Of a stretch of DNA of 54,747 nt, positions 52,618 to 54,747 are shown piece by piece. A program made the position numbers and the translations under genes. How positions within the stretch are numbered: position 1 is the stretch's first letter; every line of letters starts with the position of its first letter. The DNA is from Candidatus Melainabacteria bacterium RIFCSPLOWO2_02_FULL_35_15 (GTDB taxonomy: Bacteria > Cyanobacteriota > Vampirovibrionia > 2-02-FULL-35-15): contig MFRN01000026.1 of the NCBI GenBank assembly GCA_001784585.1, positions 1-54,747 on the forward strand, given 5' to 3'. A model generated the notes under the pieces. It was not told the origin of the DNA. It did no database searches and saw only the letters and a program-made list of their open reading frames with translations.

Positions 52618-52643
52618 TAGAGACGCGCCATGGTACATCTCTA
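52618..52643. repeat. Imperfect 26-bp palindrome centred on CCATGG
   Basis: The arms TAGAGACGCG and TACATCTCTA pair with two mismatches and one G-T around the central CCATGG. The arms resemble the GTAGAGACG...CGTCTCTAC palindromes that I associate with cyanobacterial genomes. It lies between divergent genes, so it is not a terminator for either. Confidence 0.6.
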
Positions 52644-52705
52644 ATAATACAATTTTATGATATATTATAGTTTTCCAAGAAAATTATACTGGAGCGATAT
52701 AAAAA

Positions 52706-54046
52706 ATGAAAATTGTAGTAGTTGGTTTAGGTTATGTAGGTTTAGTCACTTCAGCATGTTTGGCTGAGCTTGGGCATGATGTTTTAGGAATTGACATTGA
52801 TCCTGAAAAAATTAAACTGTTAAAAGACGGCCAAATGCCAATTTATGAACCCGGCTTACGAGAACTGGTTTCAAAAAATAATTCTGAAGGCAGATTAAAT
52901 TTTACAAATAGTTTTAGTACTGAAATTGATACGGCTGATCTTATATTTTTAGCAGTGGGTACTCCATCAAAAGAAAACGGCATTCCGGATGTAAGCGCTA
53001 TTTATAAAGCAATAGATTCATTGGTTCCGTTTATTAAAAAATATAAAATTTTTATTTTAAAATCCACTGTTCCGATTGGCATGAACTTTGAAATAAAAAA
53101 ATATTTAAAAACCAAACTGATTTCTGAATTTGAAGTAGTTTCAAATCCTGAATTTTTAAAGGAAGGCACTGCTATTCAGGATTTCATGAAGCCAGACAGA
53201 ATTATAATAGGCACAGATAATATAAAAGCTTCTGAAATAATGAAAGAACTTTATTCTCACTTTACAAGGAACAGTCACCCAATCTTAATAATGGATCCAC
53301 TTTCAGCAGAAACAGTAAAATATGCCAGCAATTTAATGCTGGCTTTAAAAGTATCTTTTATAAATGAACTTGCTCTCTTATGTGATTCAATCGGCGCAGA
53401 TATAAGAAGAGTACGGGAAGGCATAATTACAGATCCAAGAATTGGCTCACAGTTTTTATATCCTTCAGTTGGTTATGGTGGATCATGTCTTCCAAAAGAC
53501 GTTCAGGCTGTAGTTCACCTCTGTAAAGAAAAATCAATCGATCTGTTAATTCCCAGTGCAGTACTTAAAGCAAATGAAAATCAATCCGGCTGGTTTATAA
53601 ATAAAATAGCAGTTTACTTTGGAAGTGAAATAAAAAATAAAACACTTGCCATCTGGGGTACGAGCTTTAAGGCAGGTACTGATGATATCAGGGAATCTCC
53701 GGCGATTAAAATAATCGAAGGGCTGGCAAAACTAGGTGTCAAGCTAAAGTTATATGATCCTATTGCTTTAAAAAACACAAAAAAATATTTTGAGAATTCT
53801 GAATTTAATAAGAAACTGGAATATGCAAAAAGTGAAATGGACTCAGTAAGTGGTGCAGATGCACTGATAGTATGCACAGAATGGCTTCAGTTTAGAAGTC
53901 CAGACTTTGAAAAACTCGCATCTTCACTTAAGGATAAAATAATCTTTGATGGCCGGAATTTATATGATCCGGAGAAACTAAAATTATACGGATTAGGCCA
54001 TATCGGTATAGGAATTCCTGCTAACAAAGTAAAAGCTAAGGTTTGA
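52706..54046 (+). CDS. ugd: UDP-glucose 6-dehydrogenase
   Basis: The enzyme oxidises UDP-glucose to UDP-glucuronate with two NAD+, for capsule or polysaccharide synthesis. The NAD motif is VVGLGYVGLVTSACLAELGHD. The central domain has EFLKEGTAIQDFMKPDRIIIG. The catalytic Cys is in GYGGSCLPKD (Cys at about 261). The last domain begins IWGTSFKAGTDDIRESP. The length of 446 residues is typical. GDP-mannose dehydrogenases share this fold, but the motifs favour Ugd. GGAG lies about 12 nt before the ATG. Confidence 0.93.
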   Translation: MKIVVVGLGYVGLVTSACLAELGHDVLGIDIDPEKIKLLKDGQMPIYEPGLRELVSKNNSEGRLNFTNSFSTEIDTADLIFLAVGTPSKENGIPDVSAIYKAIDSLVPFIKKYKIFILKSTVPIGMNFEIKKYLKTKLISEFEVVSNPEFLKEGTAIQDFMKPDRIIIGTDNIKASEIMKELYSHFTRNSHPILIMDPLSAETVKYASNLMLALKVSFINELALLCDSIGADIRRVREGIITDPRIGSQFLYPSVGYGGSCLPKDVQAVVHLCKEKSIDLLIPSAVLKANENQSGWFINKIAVYFGSEIKNKTLAIWGTSFKAGTDDIRESPAIKIIEGLAKLGVKLKLYDPIALKNTKKYFENSEFNKKLEYAKSEMDSVSGADALIVCTEWLQFRSPDFEKLASSLKDKIIFDGRNLYDPEKLKLYGLGHIGIGIPANKVKAKV

Positions 54047-54209
54047 TATCCGAAACAAGTACTTCCTAATCTCCACTATATGAAGGATGTTTCACTTAAG
54101 TTATTAACCTAATCATAGTTTTATTGTTGTTACTCAGATGGCTCTTATGGTGACGTGGAATAATACTAATAAATTTCTTACAAATCCCAGCTCTTAAATC
54201 TAATATTAA
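54047..54209. other. Intergenic region with no recognised element
   Basis: The 163 bases after ugd are A+T-rich. I see no RNA gene, clear hairpin with T-run or repeat. A TAATAT box is at 54201-54206, close to the next start. Confidence 0.4.
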
Positions 54210-54747
54210 ATGCATAAAACAAATAAATTGAAGTTTATTAAATCAATTGCCTGTTTATTGGCCGTGTTTTTATTTAATTTCCCTACTTTTGCTGCTCTGA
54301 ATACAGGTAATAATAAAGACAATGACCTGAAATTTTCTAACCTTTTTGTTATTCCTGATTATTTCTCATCAAAACTAACTTTTTCAAAACATGATTATTT
54401 AATTTCTGAGGATTTTACAGAGGATAGTCAGCCAGTACCTGGTAGTGAAGATACTTCCGAACCTGAAGAAGACCCACCTCTGGATCCTTCTTTGGAGCCT
54501 ACTATTTGGGATTCTTCCAGCGATCCTCCTTCTCCGGATTTACCGTCTTCTAATGATCTATTACCTGCTACAGACATTTCTTTACCGGATACTTTTACGG
54601 ATAGTCCATCTACTTTTGAGGAAAATACATTACCACCTTCTGATGTATCATCTCCTCCAGTTCCCTCCTTTGAGAATATTCCTTCCCCTGCCCAGGAAAC
54701 TCTTCTTGATAACGAAGGAGCAGCTACAACAAACACTGTAACTCAGG
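54210..54747 (+). CDS. Secreted Pro/Ser/Asp-rich protein, 3' end outside window
   Basis: From the ATG at 54210 the frame is open to the right edge (179 codons). It starts with a signal peptide: MHKTNKLK, then SIACLLAVFLFNFPTFA, cut near residue 29. The mature part becomes rich in Pro, Ser, Asp, Glu and Thr (for example EDPPLDPSLEP and SDPPSPDLPSSNDL), which suggests a disordered, acidic, surface-exposed or linker region. No domain is seen in the visible part. No stop is present because the gene runs out of the window. No good Shine-Dalgarno sequence is visible. Confidence 0.7.
   Translation, partial: MHKTNKLKFIKSIACLLAVFLFNFPTFAALNTGNNKDNDLKFSNLFVIPDYFSSKLTFSKHDYLISEDFTEDSQPVPGSEDTSEPEEDPPLDPSLEPTIWDSSSDPPSPDLPSSNDLLPATDISLPDTFTDSPSTFEENTLPPSDVSSPPVPSFENIPSPAQETLLDNEGAATTNTVTQ

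Noticed and set aside
54445-54741. 98-codon plus-strand frame and a 102-codon minus-strand frame at the right edge
   Set aside because: Both are shadows of the secreted protein gene that starts at 54210, whose frame begins with a clear signal peptide and stays open to the edge. Its Pro/Ser/Asp-rich codons keep the other frames open.
1-54747. tRNA, rRNA or CRISPR arrays
   Set aside because: No cloverleaf-like GC-rich segment with a GTTCRA arm, no rRNA stretch and no regularly spaced direct repeats of 25-40 bases were found in the gaps.

Overview
The window is A+T-rich bacterial DNA with about 45 genes packed closely on both strands. It holds no tRNA, rRNA, CRISPR array or transposase that I can see. 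Standard stop codons are used, and TTG or GTG starts occur. A free-living or host-associated bacterium with a cell wall is clear from MurG, a GatD-like amidotransferase, CtpA and SecF. A CHASE2 histidine kinase, VCBS/FG-GAP proteins, a matrixin and a palindrome of a type I associate with cyanobacteria would fit a deep Cyanobacteria-related lineage (Melainabacteria/Vampirovibrionia or Margulisbacteria). That placement is inference only.

Layout. 1-1007: 3' end of a Pro/Gln-rich protein. 1030-9610: housekeeping and metabolism (secF, yebC, pyrimidine nucleoside phosphorylase, Yip1-like membrane protein, CHASE2 kinase, tatD, FAD oxidoreductase, a membrane protein). 9627-23180: Ca2+/cation antiporter, ctpA, murG, hisH, leuS, a secreted matrixin with its small companion, M16 peptidase, gatD, small proteins and rph. 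23381-28003: a 77-aa protein and a 1455-aa HAD-membrane protein I do not recognise. 28215-29177: ornithine cyclodeaminase family. 29189-54046: a surface-glycan region. It has membrane GT-C-like proteins, two proteins with six VCBS repeats each, GT2 transferases, methyltransferases, epimerases, two Glf-like flavoproteins, UDP-glucose dehydrogenase, and what looks like a complete GDP-D-glycero-D-manno-heptose pathway (gmhA, hddA, gmhB, hddC) with a transaldolase. 54210 to the right edge: start of a secreted Pro/Ser/Asp-rich protein.

How the genes work together. The minus-strand run 43827-37047 (hddC, hddA, methyltransferase, GT2, Glf-like, epimerase, GT-C) and the divergent plus-strand run 46645-51070 (gmhA, gmhB, transaldolase, GMC oxidoreductase, epimerase) look like two arms of one heptose-glycan locus. 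Two different AAA/DUF4143 ATPase genes sit between the arms. Each is preceded by a decayed copy of the promoter and 5' end of gmhA, and a remnant of an ATPase 3' end lies directly before the intact gmhA. The array has a period of about 1.36 kb and is the most unusual structure in the window.

Other recurring signals. Several genes have a TATAAT-like box exactly 6 nt before the start codon and no Shine-Dalgarno sequence, which suggests leaderless transcripts. Convergent genes often overlap at their 3' ends, twice sharing a TTAA double stop. GC-rich palindromes are embedded in two coding regions. One methyltransferase has no standard start codon upstream of its SAM-binding motif.
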